Below, piece after piece: positions 16,557-25,710 of a DNA stretch of 64,000 nucleotides. Numbering within the stretch: position 1 is the stretch's first letter; each line of letters begins with the position of its first letter. Source of the DNA: Myxococcales bacterium (GTDB taxonomy: Bacteria; Myxococcota_A; Polyangia; Polyangiales; Ga0077539); the NCBI GenBank assembly GCA_016793325.1, contig JAEUKI010000052.1, forward strand, positions 372,001 through 436,000. Direction: 5' to 3'. The notes under the pieces were generated by a model, which searched no databases, was not told the origin of the DNA, and saw nothing but the letters and a program-made list of their open reading frames with translations. A program made the translations under genes and the position numbers.

Positions 16557-17090
16557 ATGCTCGTACGCACATTCATTGGCCGTTCGCTCGCGTTCGTGGC
16601 GCTCGTGTCGCTCGCCGCCTGCAAGAAGAACCCCCCCGAGGCCAATCACTCCAACGGCAACGGGCCGGCGCCGCAAGCCGCGTCGGATTCGGGCGTCACC
16701 GTGGCCGCGGCGGACACGGGGGTCGCCCAAGCGCCCGCCGGGCCGCGCGCGGAGGTCCCCGGCGAGCATTGCGCGCTCACGGCGGCGCTGACGTCGCCAG
16801 CGGCGGTTCCGGGCCCGACGACGGTCGAAGTGCAGCTCGACGCGAAGGACGGCTTTCACATCAACGAGCTCGACGAAGTGCAGCTTCAGCTCGAGGGGAG
16901 CAACGCGACGGTCCGCGCAGAGCTCGCGCGCACGGACGCGACCGAGTCGACGCAGGACAAGATCAAGTTCGTCGTCCCCGTGCAGGTCGCCGCCGCGGGC
17001 GCGGGCGTGCGAGGGCGGCTTCGCTTCTCGGTGTGCGCGTCGGTGTGCGTCCGTCAGCGGCTCGCGTTCAACGTGGCGCTCGCCCAGTAA
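16557..17090 (+). CDS. Lipoprotein with DsbD N-terminal-like domain
   Basis: The product has 177 residues. GGAGG lies 10 nt before the ATG at 16557. The N-terminus has a hydrophobic signal and an SLAAC lipobox. Residues ~70-177 resemble the periplasmic N-terminal domain of DsbD (KDGFHINELDE, then FSVCASVCVRQRLAFNV near the end), which in DsbD carries two cysteines. Here the C-x3-C pair is retained. No transmembrane or thioredoxin domain follows, so the protein may be a stand-alone periplasmic redox or electron-shuttle domain. The redox role is inference from the domain alone. Confidence 0.62.
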   Translation: MLVRTFIGRSLAFVALVSLAACKKNPPEANHSNGNGPAPQAASDSGVTVAAADTGVAQAPAGPRAEVPGEHCALTAALTSPAAVPGPTTVEVQLDAKDGFHINELDEVQLQLEGSNATVRAELARTDATESTQDKIKFVVPVQVAAAGAGVRGRLRFSVCASVCVRQRLAFNVALAQ

Positions 17091-17114
17091 CTCGATTGTG
17101 TGTGCGTCGATGGG

Positions 17115-17825
17115 TCAGCGCGAGAAGCTGACGAGCGGCATCGACGAAAACAGGTACATGCTGAACACCGCGTGCGAGAACACGCCCGTCAGCAGCCGAC
17201 CTCGGAAGCGAAAGAGCGCCCCCCACGCGAGCCCGCACGGCAGCGCGAGCAGCGCGAGCGCGGGCGTCGGCGTCAGCGCGTGAACGAGCGCGAAGACGAC
17301 GCTCGCGGCGATCCAACCGCGGGTCGAGCCGAACTTCTCCGAGAAGAGCTGCTGGACGCCGCCGCGCCACGCGATCTCTTCGAGCGCAGCCACCGTGAAG
17401 ACCACCGCGCTTCGCACGCGCAGGTCGATCCCGAGCGTCGCGCCGTAGCCCCTGCACACTTGTCCGCGAAACCACTCGGCGACCCGATCGATCCCGTGCG
17501 CCTCGAGCCTCGGTAGCAACGGCCCGTCGACGCGGCACCGACTGAGGATGCCGTTGGCTACGGACGCGGGCGCGATCCAGTACTTCCACGCGAGAAACAC
17601 CGACGCGTACAAGCCCGCGGCCACGGCGAGGCCGATCATGAGGTCGAAGCCCTCGCGCTTGAACACGTCGCGGAGGATCCCGTCCTGATGCAGCTCCCAC
17701 AGCGCGAGCCCTGCGGCGATCGCGACGACGGCCCCGTAGATCAGCCACAGCGTCGCGCCGCTCGTGCGAAACGCGATCGCGGGACCGACAGAGAGCAGCA
17801 AGAGCGCCGCGTATCGTGACTTCAT
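17115..17825 (-). CDS. CPBP-family intramembrane metalloprotease
   Basis: The product has 236 residues from the ATG at 17825 (MKSRYAALLLLSV); a GTG nine codons upstream is possible. It is hydrophobic, with ~6-8 membrane segments. The family signature is complete: EEIAWRG (E149, E150), FALVHA (H182), and SHAVFS (H218). Members are membrane proteases of the CAAX-protease/bacteriocin-processing type. It lies between the DsbD-like lipoprotein (convergent) and the AgmX-like gene and may share a transcript with the latter. The substrate is unknown. Confidence 0.82.
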   Translation of the reverse strand: MKSRYAALLLLSVGPAIAFRTSGATLWLIYGAVVAIAAGLALWELHQDGILRDVFKREGFDLMIGLAVAAGLYASVFLAWKYWIAPASVANGILSRCRVDGPLLPRLEAHGIDRVAEWFRGQVCRGYGATLGIDLRVRSAVVFTVAALEEIAWRGGVQQLFSEKFGSTRGWIAASVVFALVHALTPTPALALLALPCGLAWGALFRFRGRLLTGVFSHAVFSMYLFSSMPLVSFSR

Positions 17826-17867
17826 CGCTGGTACCGAAAGAGCCCTTACCACAGCTTCGACGCCCGA

Positions 17868-18596
17868 TCAGTCCACGTCGAAGCCCCACCCGATGATCTG
17901 CTCTGGTCCGCGAAAGCTCGAGAAGCGCGCGCTCGCGATGACGCGACGCACGCACGTCGTGAACTCCGCCGGCCCTCCGCCGCCCGAAACGCGCGCGGCG
18001 ATCGGTCGACCGCTGTTCGCGACGCGCACGCGAATGGACACGCGCCCGTGCGGGCCGCGCCCGTCGTCGTCCGTGGTCGCAGCCGCGCAGTTTCCCAGTC
18101 GTCCGAGCAGCGGATTGAGCGCGCGGCTCACGGCGCTCTCGTCGAGGCCCATGGGTCCGTCGCCGCCGGTCGTCGTGAGGTCCATCGTCTGCGAGGGCGG
18201 CGGGCCGAGGTTCTCGGTGAGCATCGGGCCCGTCTCGGTGATCCGCGGCCGCGGCGGGTCGGGCTCGTCGTCTTCGAGGAGCCCCGCGCTCGTCGCTTGC
18301 GTCGGCGTCGGCTGCGGTGTGGGCGTTCGCGTTCGACCGGTTGGATCCGCGGTGTTCTGCGCGATCTGCGGGCTCTGGGTCGACGCCGTTCGCACGCGCG
18401 TCCGCCGTCGTCGTCGGCGTCCGCGTGTCATTCCAGCGTCCGCGGGAGCCTGGGCGATCGTCGCGCCCGCGTCCGCCGAGCGAGGCTTGCTCGTGCATCC
18501 GAGGTCGAACGGGAGCGAAAGCGCGAGGGTGAGCGCGAGTTGGCCGCACAAAACGCGGGCTTCGCGAGCGGTCGAACGCGTTCGTTGACCCTGCAC
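17868..18596 (-). CDS. AgmX/TonB C-terminal-like lipoprotein
   Basis: The product has 242 residues from the GTG at 18596; the ORF extends to 18785, but that would overlap the divergent gene at 18622. A signal with an LGCTS lipobox is followed by an Arg-rich stretch, a Pro/Thr linker, then a ~95-residue C-terminal domain (LGRLGNCAAA, VSIRVRVANSGRPIAARVSG, FTTCVRRVIASARF) that matches the AgmX/PglI and TonB-energy-transducer C-terminal fold. Two cysteines in this domain suggest a disulfide. It probably acts in the periplasm in envelope energy transduction or gliding-type complexes, which is inference. Confidence 0.68.
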   Translation of the reverse strand: MQGQRTRSTAREARVLCGQLALTLALSLPFDLGCTSKPRSADAGATIAQAPADAGMTRGRRRRRRTRVRTASTQSPQIAQNTADPTGRTRTPTPQPTPTQATSAGLLEDDEPDPPRPRITETGPMLTENLGPPPSQTMDLTTTGGDGPMGLDESAVSRALNPLLGRLGNCAAATTDDDGRGPHGRVSIRVRVANSGRPIAARVSGGGGPAEFTTCVRRVIASARFSSFRGPEQIIGWGFDVD

Positions 18597-18621
18597 GCGG
18601 GCTGTGTAGCATGCGCCCACT

Positions 18622-19338
18622 GTGACCGGGCACCGAAAGTGGATTGGGTTTCTGACGGCGCTGCTGGCCTCGTCGAGCGCATTTGCGCAGGCGGCTGGCG
18701 GCGAAGGCGAAGGCGGCGGGGGGTCTGCGAACGCGGCGCCTGCCGCGGGCGAGTGGCGCACGTACCGCAACGAGCGACACGTCATCGCGCGCTTGCAGGG
18801 CGGGCCTGCGTTTCGCTTGTACGACCCGTTCTCCGCGGGCGCGATCGGGCCCGGCTGGATCCACGCTCAGGGCGGCTTTCTCTTCCTCAACGTCGGAAAG
18901 CTCCGCATGGGTCCGTCGCTCGGCGGCCAGCTCGGGCTCGACCTGGGGCACTCGGGCCTGCAGGGCACGATTCAACCGGGCTGGTCGCTGATGTTTCGAC
19001 CGTCGCCGCGCTGGGCGATCCTCGGTCGCGTGGACTTCTCGATGGCGTTCGTGAGGACCAGCGTCTTCGCGAACGACCTGTGCGTGTACAACCGGCCGGT
19101 GAACCCCATCGTTCCGTGCGCCGCGGACAACATGATGCCCGCGCGCCTCGCGTACGGAACGACGACAGCGGTCGCGATGGGCTTCGAAGCAGGCGGGACG
19201 TTCGCGTTCTTCCTGACGGGCGGCGTCGCGCTGACCGCGGAGCTCAACACGGGCGTGTACTTCGGTGACTCGGGCACGAGCGCGCCGCTGATCGGCTTGG
19301 GCCTCGGCGCGTTGTTCGACTACGAGCTTCTTCCCTGA
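18622..19338 (+). CDS. Outer-membrane beta-barrel-like protein
   Basis: The product has 238 residues from the GTG at 18622 (GTGACC). A cleavable signal ends near AFAQA; then a Gly/Glu/Ala-rich linker (~25-45), and a C-terminal beta-rich domain in which alternating hydrophobic strands (GGPAFRLYDPFS, GGFLFLNVG, LDYELLP) suggest an 8-10-stranded barrel ending at the C-terminus. Divergent from the AgmX-like gene (25 bp between starts). Its surface exposure is inferred from sequence pattern only. Confidence 0.65.
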   Translation: MTGHRKWIGFLTALLASSSAFAQAAGGEGEGGGGSANAAPAAGEWRTYRNERHVIARLQGGPAFRLYDPFSAGAIGPGWIHAQGGFLFLNVGKLRMGPSLGGQLGLDLGHSGLQGTIQPGWSLMFRPSPRWAILGRVDFSMAFVRTSVFANDLCVYNRPVNPIVPCAADNMMPARLAYGTTTAVAMGFEAGGTFAFFLTGGVALTAELNTGVYFGDSGTSAPLIGLGLGALFDYELLP

Positions 19339-19360
19339 TCGCGTGCTTGGAGAATCGACC

Positions 19361-19939
19361 GTGAATCACAGTGCAAATCGCTCTCGCTCTCGTCGTCGCG
19401 TCCTGCGCGGCGTCGCGTCCATCGCGCTGCTGACGCCGTTTCTCTCGGCGCCGACGCCCGGCAACATCGGCGGCTGCGGCGGCTCGCTCGCGGCCACCGA
19501 GATCTCGCGTCACCCGGGCAACACGACGGGGACGCTCGAGTCGGTCTACTTCGAGCGCGGGTTGTGCGCGGGCTTCTGCCAGCGCCTGCTCGAGTGCGGC
19601 CACTTGTGCGCCGCGATGAACCCCGCGGTCGCCGACTGCGGGACCAACGAAGTCGCGACGGCGCGCGCGTACTACCTCTGCGTGCACGGGACGAACAACC
19701 TGAGCACCGAGTACTTCGGCACGGCGTTTTGCCCGAAATCCTGCGTCAACTACGGCGGGAGCTTCGCGTACAACGGCGACGGGACGCGGGCGTTCGTCTA
19801 CGAGTGGGACGTTCAGGTGTGCAACGACGCGGTGCTCCAGCGCTCGTGCTCGATCAACCCGAACGATCCGGGTGGAATCCTGACCGCGCTTCGTGCCGCC
19901 CCGAGCGAGTGCGCTAACAACAACGTCTGCCGCCGTTGA
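19361..19939 (+). CDS. Cysteine-rich secreted protein with Tat-like signal
   Basis: The product has 192 residues from the GTG at 19361 (GGAGA 7 nt upstream), which is favoured over the ORF start at 19343. The N-terminus contains SRRRVLRGVASIALL, resembling a twin-arginine signal with a hydrophobic core. The mature part has ~14 cysteines, probably forming disulfides. I do not recognise a family. It precedes the coiled-coil lipoprotein gene by 60 bp in the same direction and may be co-transcribed. Confidence 0.62.
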   Translation: MNHSANRSRSRRRVLRGVASIALLTPFLSAPTPGNIGGCGGSLAATEISRHPGNTTGTLESVYFERGLCAGFCQRLLECGHLCAAMNPAVADCGTNEVATARAYYLCVHGTNNLSTEYFGTAFCPKSCVNYGGSFAYNGDGTRAFVYEWDVQVCNDAVLQRSCSINPNDPGGILTALRAAPSECANNNVCRR

Positions 19940-19998
19940 TCGACGGATTGCAACGAGTCCCTCTCTCAGTGCCAGCTGCCACGCGAGGAATGCCCACC

Positions 19999-21363
19999 AT
20001 GATCCGCACACGCTCCGCGTTGATGTTGTCCCTGCTGACGCTCTCGGGCTGCGCATCGTTTGCCAGCGTCGACGAGCTGAATCTCTTTCGGTCGATCCGC
20101 TACGAGACCGACCCTGCGCGCCGCACGCGGCTCGGCAGCGAGTACGTCACGCGCTACCCGCAAGGGCGCTTCATCGCAGCGATCGGCTCGGAAGTCTCCG
20201 CGGCCGAAGAGCAGTTCTGGGAAGAGCGTCGCAGCACCCTCGACGGACTCACGGCGTACATCGACGCGTACCCGCAGGGCTCGCACGTCGGCGAAGCGCG
20301 CGCGCGTCTGCAGGTGTACGAGCAAGAGCGTCGCGCGCGCAACGAAGCGCGACTCGCTGCAGAGCGCGCGGCCGCTGCGCAGCGCGCCGAGGAGCTGCGT
20401 CTGCAAAACGAGCGTCAACGCGTGTTCGCGCGCGAGACCATCTTGTACTGGCTGCGCTCGACCGCCTCCATCACGGGATGGGGAAACACGCTGCCCGAAG
20501 TGGCCGCGGCCAACCGCGAGTTCGCGACGAACTTTCAGACCACGTCGCCGTCGCCCGTGTGCCGCGGCGGACGCTGCGCGAAGAACTATCAGCTCGACTT
20601 CTACGTGCCGGTTCCCAATCGCGCGGCGCTCCCGCGGCGGTTGGTGTTCTCGTACGCGCTCACGTTTCAAGAGCGAAGGCTCAACGGGTTTTCGTTTACG
20701 TTTCCCAATCAGGGGCAGCCGAACCAAGGGCTCACGGTTTGGTACGAGCGCGAGACCATGACCGCGGTGTTGCCGGACCAAGCTGCGACGCGCGACACGG
20801 CCAACCGCTGGGTGCTCGACAACCTCAAGGGCATCATCGCGATGGCCTTTCCGAACGCGCGCGAGACGCCCGAAGCGCTTCGCGGTGAAGACCCCGAAAT
20901 CGGCGGCGACGTCGCGGACGACAGCTCTGCAGCCATCGGCGGCGACGTCGTCGACGACACGGCCCCCGCCGCTGGAACGACCCCCGCCGCCGGAACGACG
21001 CCCGCGCGCACGACGCCCGCCACGACGCCGGCTGCTGGCGGCGCGCCGGCTCCGGGAGCCGCGCTGGAGGGCGTTCCCACGCACCCGCTCGGGACGCAGT
21101 TCTCGTACATCGTCGGCAACTGCGGCGGGCTCGGCGGCGCGGAGATCACGATCCCCGAAGGCGCTGTCCCTGCCAACTTCAACGCCGCCGCGCAGGCGCC
21201 TCCCACGGTCAACGGCTGCCTTCGCATCGACGGCTACACGGCCGTGCAGGGCGTGACGAACAACGAGGGGCTCTCGATCTCGTTCATCCCCGACTCCGCG
21301 CTGCCCCGACGCGGCGGCGGCCGTGGTCGTCCCGCGCGTCCTGCCCGTCCGGCGCGTCGCTGA
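19999..21363 (+). CDS. Coiled-coil lipoprotein with Pro/Thr/Ala-rich linker
   Basis: The product has 454 residues from the ATG at 19999 (GAGG ~12 nt upstream), preferred over the ORF start at 19936 because it begins the signal ending in an SGC lipobox. Residues ~100-150 are a charged coiled coil (EERRARNEARLAAE...), then a globular domain of unknown fold, a TTPAAGTTPARTTPA low-complexity linker (~330-355) and a C-terminal beta-rich domain ending in Arg/Pro/Ala repeats. Function is unknown. Confidence 0.68.
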   Translation: MIRTRSALMLSLLTLSGCASFASVDELNLFRSIRYETDPARRTRLGSEYVTRYPQGRFIAAIGSEVSAAEEQFWEERRSTLDGLTAYIDAYPQGSHVGEARARLQVYEQERRARNEARLAAERAAAAQRAEELRLQNERQRVFARETILYWLRSTASITGWGNTLPEVAAANREFATNFQTTSPSPVCRGGRCAKNYQLDFYVPVPNRAALPRRLVFSYALTFQERRLNGFSFTFPNQGQPNQGLTVWYERETMTAVLPDQAATRDTANRWVLDNLKGIIAMAFPNARETPEALRGEDPEIGGDVADDSSAAIGGDVVDDTAPAAGTTPAAGTTPARTTPATTPAAGGAPAPGAALEGVPTHPLGTQFSYIVGNCGGLGGAEITIPEGAVPANFNAAAQAPPTVNGCLRIDGYTAVQGVTNNEGLSISFIPDSALPRRGGGRGRPARPARPARR

Positions 21364-21401
21364 CGTCGATCGTGATCGCTCGCGAGGATTCACTCTATCC
21401 C

Positions 21402-22844
21402 ATGGCGCGCTCGACCTTCGCTCTCTCGCTGCTCGCGCTCGCCGCGTGCTCGCCGACCAACAATCAGTCCGACGCTGGGCTGGACATTCCGCGGCTCACG
21501 GGTCGGGTGAATCCCATCTCGATGTCGCCTGCGATCACCTTCGAGGGGACGCGGCGCTTCGTCGCCACGCTCGGACCCGCGCTCGGAAACGACGACCTCA
21601 CGACGGGCCGCCCCACGACGGACCCCGCGAGCGGCGTCGTGATCGAGCGCACAGAATGCACGCGAATTCGCTGCATCTTCGTCGCGCACATCGACGACAC
21701 GATCGCCAACCGCGGCGCGGGCATCTCCGAGCCGTCGTCTGCGATGCCCGTCACGATTCGCATCTCGGGCACGGAGTTCGACTACACCGCGCAGCTCAAC
21801 GTGCTGCCTGCGGATACGGCGGACGGCGCGACGATGAGCTCGATGGTGCTCACAAATCAAGCGGTGTACTCGTCGATGACGGTTCCCGCGGGCGTGACGC
21901 TCCGCGCGAACAACCTCGATCAGCCCGTGCGATTCGCGGTGCTCGGCGACGTTCGCGTGCAGGGCACCTTCGATTTCAGCGGCTCGGCGACGCGCCCCGG
22001 CGCTGGCGGCTCCGCGGGCGGAACTCCGCCGATGGGCGACGGCCAAGGGCCCACGCCCGGCGTTGGATCAATGGCCGCAGGCGGCGGCGGCGGCAACGGC
22101 ACCGCAGGCACCGCGGGCATGGGCGCGGGCGGCGCGATGGGCGGCGCTGGTGGCGGCGTCAACACGCGCACCGTCTTCAGCGGCGGGAGCGGCGGCGGCG
22201 CGGGCGGCGCGGGCGCGGGCGGCAACGGCGGCGGCGCGATGGTGCTCGCGGGCTTCGGCGCGGTGAACCTCGAGGGCGCGCGGTTTCTCTTCGGCGGCTC
22301 GCCGGGGCAGGGCGCAGGCGGCGGCGGCGCGGCGGGCTCGTTCGTGCTCGGCGCTCCGGCGGTCGAGGGGCGGTTCGAGATCGACGCGCGCGGCGGCGCT
22401 GGTGGAAGCGCTGGCGGCGCGACCGGAGGCAACGGCGGGGGAGGGCGCATTCGCATCGAAGCCGCGGCGCCGAGCGTCACGGTGATGGGCGCGATGGCGT
22501 TCGACGGGCCGCGCTTCGACTTCTCGATGCTGCCTGCGATCGTTCGCTCGCCCACGTACACGATTCGCGGAACGGCGAAGCCCGGTCTGCGCGTGCGCAT
22601 CCAGGGATCGAGGCTCGACGTCACGAGCTTCACGCGCGTCGTGACCGCGGACGCGAGCGGAGCGTTCACGGCGAACGTCGAGCTCCCCGATGGCGTCACA
22701 CAAATTCAACTCTTCGACGCCACCGACCCCATGTCGCTCGTCCCCAGCATGTCCGGGACGCGCGTGGTCGTCTCGGGCGACGCGAGCGCGCGCTCGATCC
22801 TCGGCGGCGCGGTGGACGTCGGCTACATCCCGATGACCGAGTAA
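21402..22844 (+). CDS. Glycine-rich repeat lipoprotein
   Basis: The product has 480 residues from the ATG at 21402 (MARSTFALSLLALAACSP, lipobox LAAC); an ORF start at 21372 gives an untidy extension. Residues ~150-350 are >40% Gly, with GGAGGAGAGGNGGG-type stretches interrupted by short hydrophobic strands, a composition seen in surface adhesins and autotransporter-like passenger domains. The C-terminal ~110 residues are a compact beta-type domain (YTIRGTAKPGLRVRIQG). No catalytic motif is seen. It is likely a surface-displayed structural protein; the role is inferred only from composition. Confidence 0.68.
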   Translation: MARSTFALSLLALAACSPTNNQSDAGLDIPRLTGRVNPISMSPAITFEGTRRFVATLGPALGNDDLTTGRPTTDPASGVVIERTECTRIRCIFVAHIDDTIANRGAGISEPSSAMPVTIRISGTEFDYTAQLNVLPADTADGATMSSMVLTNQAVYSSMTVPAGVTLRANNLDQPVRFAVLGDVRVQGTFDFSGSATRPGAGGSAGGTPPMGDGQGPTPGVGSMAAGGGGGNGTAGTAGMGAGGAMGGAGGGVNTRTVFSGGSGGGAGGAGAGGNGGGAMVLAGFGAVNLEGARFLFGGSPGQGAGGGGAAGSFVLGAPAVEGRFEIDARGGAGGSAGGATGGNGGGGRIRIEAAAPSVTVMGAMAFDGPRFDFSMLPAIVRSPTYTIRGTAKPGLRVRIQGSRLDVTSFTRVVTADASGAFTANVELPDGVTQIQLFDATDPMSLVPSMSGTRVVVSGDASARSILGGAVDVGYIPMTE

Positions 22845-22907
22845 GCCGTCTCTCGTGCGATCTGCGCGCGGGGGCGGACAGACACGCGGTGCGCAGGGGA
22901 GGGGAGC

Positions 22908-23987
22908 TCAGCGGTTGCGCGCGCGGTCGGCGCGGATGAGCTCGACCTGCTGGTGGTACGAGTTGCGAAGGCGCTCTTCTTCGCTCAGCGAGAACATCTG
23001 GATCACGCTGAAGAGCACGGACACGCCGCCGTAGGCCATCACGACGGCGTCGGCGAGGCCGATCTGCTGCGGCGTTCCGTTGAAGATCGCGGGCGCGTAC
23101 GGGATCAGCACGAGCCCGGTGGTTGCTGCGATGTTTGCGACGCCGCCGAGGATGCGTCGGCGGTGCCCGTCGGCGGCCATCTCGTCGAGCGCTCGCTCGC
23201 CGAAGCGAAGACGCTCGCGCCGTTGTGCCGCGGTAGACGTCGGCATCTCGTTGTACTGGCGCGACAGGCGTTCGCGCGCTGGAGCCCACGCGAGGTTCAC
23301 GATTCCTTGCAGAGCGAGGTACCCCGAAGTAGCCCACAACCAGGGGTGCAGGTCCGTCGTCACGCTCGTGCTCATCGTGCGCGGAATCAAAAACGAAGTT
23401 CCGAAGATCACGCCGCCTGCGCCGATCGAAACGATCCCATCCAGAATGCGCTGTCCGCCGCTTCTCGCCGCGAGCCCTGCGTAGCTCGCGTCGAGCAGCC
23501 GCATGCGCGCTCGGGTGAGCGAGACTGGTCTCGGAGCTTGCGCGGGACCGACCGCTCCGATCGCGGTGACGCCGCTCGCGGGCGCGCGCTGGGTTGTGTC
23601 TGTGGTCGTCGTGCCCGCGGGCTGCGTCGGAGGCGCGCCCGTTGTGACTTGGGTGCTCGCGCCCGCTTGCGTCGGGGTCGTGCTCGGCGTTGGCGTCGAC
23701 TGCGCTCCTTGGGCGCTCTGCGGATCCGCGCCGCTGGTCGCCGACGGTGTCGGCTGCGTCGGCGGTGTTTGCGGCGGTGTCTGCGCTGCAGAAGCGTCCG
23801 CGGTTGGCGCTGCGCTCGCGTCCGCCGCTGCGTCTGCGCCACCGTCGCTCGTCGGCGCGTAGGTCGTCCCGTCGGGCCGCCTCGGCGCGAGCCACGGCGA
23901 TGGAACTCCGCCGCTCGTCTGCGCGGCCGCGATCGCCGACCACCACGACACGAGCACGCCGATCCACAGAGCAAACAGTCGCTTCAC
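22908..23987 (-). CDS. Membrane protein with Ala/Thr/Pro-rich exported region
   Basis: The product has 359 residues with an N-terminal signal (MKRLFALWIGVLVSWWSA) followed by a Thr/Gln/Pro/Ala low-complexity region to ~150 and then 3-4 hydrophobic segments (for example SIGAGGVIFGTSFLIP, ATSGYLALQGIVNLAW, IAATTGLVLIPYAP). I do not recognise a family. It converges on the glycine-rich gene with a 63-bp gap and is the last gene before the ECF operon. Function is unknown. Confidence 0.66.
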   Translation of the reverse strand: MKRLFALWIGVLVSWWSAIAAAQTSGGVPSPWLAPRRPDGTTYAPTSDGGADAAADASAAPTADASAAQTPPQTPPTQPTPSATSGADPQSAQGAQSTPTPSTTPTQAGASTQVTTGAPPTQPAGTTTTDTTQRAPASGVTAIGAVGPAQAPRPVSLTRARMRLLDASYAGLAARSGGQRILDGIVSIGAGGVIFGTSFLIPRTMSTSVTTDLHPWLWATSGYLALQGIVNLAWAPARERLSRQYNEMPTSTAAQRRERLRFGERALDEMAADGHRRRILGGVANIAATTGLVLIPYAPAIFNGTPQQIGLADAVVMAYGGVSVLFSVIQMFSLSEEERLRNSYHQQVELIRADRARNR

Positions 23988-24032
23988 GCTGCGAACGCTA
24001 GCACGGGCCTCGGGCGCGCGCCGTCGCGCCGC

Positions 24033-24611
24033 TCACTCCGAGGGGCACGTCTGGCACGACTCGTCGCGTTGCCGCGTAGCACGATCACACGAAGCCCGCG
24101 CGCGTGCGCAACGCGGGTCCGTCGGAGGCGCTCCAACGCGGTCGCCCGTGAGCGCGCAGAGCTCGCGAGACGCGACGCAGATCGAGCTCGTCGCGCGACA
24201 CACGTCGCGACACACGCCCGGCGCGGCTTGGAGCTGTTGCTCCGCGGCCGCGAGCTGCGAAGACCATCGAGCGATTTCTTCGTCGCGCGAGATCATCGGC
24301 TGCGGCGCGGTTCCGCCGTTCGCCGAGGGACTGTCCACGCCAGAAACGCGGCTCGGAGCGGAGGTTCCCGCGGCGCCCGTCGTCATCGAGCGAGGCTCCT
24401 GCTCGAGGCCACCGGTCGAATCGGTCGTCGCCGTCGCTTCGCTGGCCACACCGCCGCTCGACGCAGCGCTGCCGCTCGACTCCGAGCGTCGCGACGTCAC
24501 TGTGTCCGAATGCGGAGAGCCTCCTCCGCAGCCCGAGCACACCGCGCATCCCCCCAAGAAACTCACGATCGCCGCGAACCCGAACGTCGCGCGCCCCATC
24601 GAGTGCGTCAT
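24033..24611 (-). CDS. Cysteine-rich lipoprotein, last gene of ECF operon
   Basis: The product has 192 residues. The N-terminus carries a signal with an LGGC lipobox, followed by a Ser/Thr/Gly-rich region to ~105 and a C-terminal domain with ten cysteines (for example GVCRDVCRATSSICVASRELC), suggesting a disulfide-stabilised helical fold. The start at 24611 overlaps the stop of the upstream gene by 4 bp, completing a four-gene overlapping operon. The function is unknown, but coupling to a sigma factor suggests a regulated envelope product or a sensor. Confidence 0.68.
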   Translation of the reverse strand: MTHSMGRATFGFAAIVSFLGGCAVCSGCGGGSPHSDTVTSRRSESSGSAASSGGVASEATATTDSTGGLEQEPRSMTTGAAGTSAPSRVSGVDSPSANGGTAPQPMISRDEEIARWSSQLAAAEQQLQAAPGVCRDVCRATSSICVASRELCALTGDRVGAPPTDPRCARARASCDRATRQRDESCQTCPSE

Positions 24612-25177
24612 CGAACGCCTCCGTCGAGCGCGGCTTCGAGCACGCGCTCGTTCATGTGAATCGATTGTTCGAGCGCTTCGATCGCGTCTCTTCTTCGCGC
24701 GGCCGCCGTGGTCGCGTCGCCTCGCGTCTGCGCTTGTTCGCCGAGCGCGCGCAGCGCACGACCCCGCACGAGCAACAAGCGCGCTTTGAGAACGCTGTCG
24801 CGGCGCGCCTCTCGAAGCCCCTCGTCCACGCGATCGAGCGCGGTCTGCGGGTCGTTCGCGCGCAGCGCGAGCTCTGCGACGCGGCCGAAGGCGTCCGAGC
24901 GAACGTCGTCGATCTCGCGCACCGCGCTCGGCGCGCGCAATCCGAGCACGCGCTGCACCGCGCGCTGGGCGCCCGCGATGTCACCGCTCGACTCGAGAAC
25001 GTCTGCTTCGTGGTGAAGCCCTCGCGCTGCGGAGATGAGCGCCATCGTTGCCTCGTCGAGCGACGGTCCTGCTTCGGTGGAAGGCGTTCCGCACCCAGCT
25101 TGGACCGTCGAGAACCCGAGCGCGGCGCCGAGCGCCACGATCGACGCAAGGCGAAGGATGGTACGCCTCGCGCTCAT
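24608..25177 (-). CDS. TPR-like lipoprotein in ECF operon
   Basis: The product has 189 residues from the ATG at 25177 (MSARRTILRLASIVALGAAL), although the ORF opens to 25774. It has a signal and a QAGC lipobox, then helical-repeat TPR-like sequence (EADVLESSGDIAGAQRAVQRVL, RALGEQAQTRGDATTAAARR). The start overlaps the upstream stop by 4 bp and the stop overlaps the next start by 4 bp. It may monitor envelope state or bind partners in the sigma-factor circuit; that is inference. Confidence 0.7.
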   Translation of the reverse strand: MSARRTILRLASIVALGAALGFSTVQAGCGTPSTEAGPSLDEATMALISAARGLHHEADVLESSGDIAGAQRAVQRVLGLRAPSAVREIDDVRSDAFGRVAELALRANDPQTALDRVDEGLREARRDSVLKARLLLVRGRALRALGEQAQTRGDATTAAARRRDAIEALEQSIHMNERVLEAALDGGVR

Positions 25178-25710
25178 CGCGTCCTCCCTCCACGCGCGAA
25201 GAGATTCGCCCGAAACGAGCGCATCCGCGACTCGTCGATGCGGCTGATGGGGTCGGACCCAGGGTCGCTTTCGATCGCGCGAGAGAACACGTCGTCCGTC
25301 GTTCGACTGATGGACACGACGCTCGTGCTTCGCGCCGTCGCCTTCGGCGAGAGCGCTCGCGCGCCGGTGATCCCGACGATGAGCGCCGCGGCGACGGCCG
25401 TGAGCCGCACGTACCATCGCCGCGAGCTCGCGCCAGGGGCGCGCGCGGACACAGCGTGATCCGTCGCTGATTTCACAGCGCGATCGACCTGCGAAGCGGC
25501 TGGCGCGTGGGTCGTCGCGTGCGCGCGCATCGCCGTCTCGACGAGGGCGATGTTGTCCGAGGACAGCGACGGCGCGGACGATGCTGCGCTGGTTGCGGGG
25601 CGCTTGTCGACCGCGATCGAGATGGCGTCGGCGAGCGCGCCCGCTTCGCGGAGCTCGTCTTCGGTGGGGGGTGGGCCGTCGTCGGGGTTCCAGTCGTTCG
25701 GGCCGCTCAT
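25174..25710 (-). CDS. Putative single-pass anti-sigma factor
   Basis: The product has 178 residues. It has a charged N-terminal ~95 residues (presumed cytoplasmic), one transmembrane segment (RLTAVAAALIVGITGARAL, ~102-120) and a ~55-residue periplasmic tail. This membrane topology and its position directly after an ECF sigma gene (4-bp overlap) are typical of an anti-sigma factor, but the classical zinc-binding HxxxCxxC motif of ZAS-type anti-sigma factors is not present. The assignment rests on context. Confidence 0.66.
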   Translation of the reverse strand: MSGPNDWNPDDGPPPTEDELREAGALADAISIAVDKRPATSAASSAPSLSSDNIALVETAMRAHATTHAPAASQVDRAVKSATDHAVSARAPGASSRRWYVRLTAVAAALIVGITGARALSPKATARSTSVVSISRTTDDVFSRAIESDPGSDPISRIDESRMRSFRANLFARGGRTR

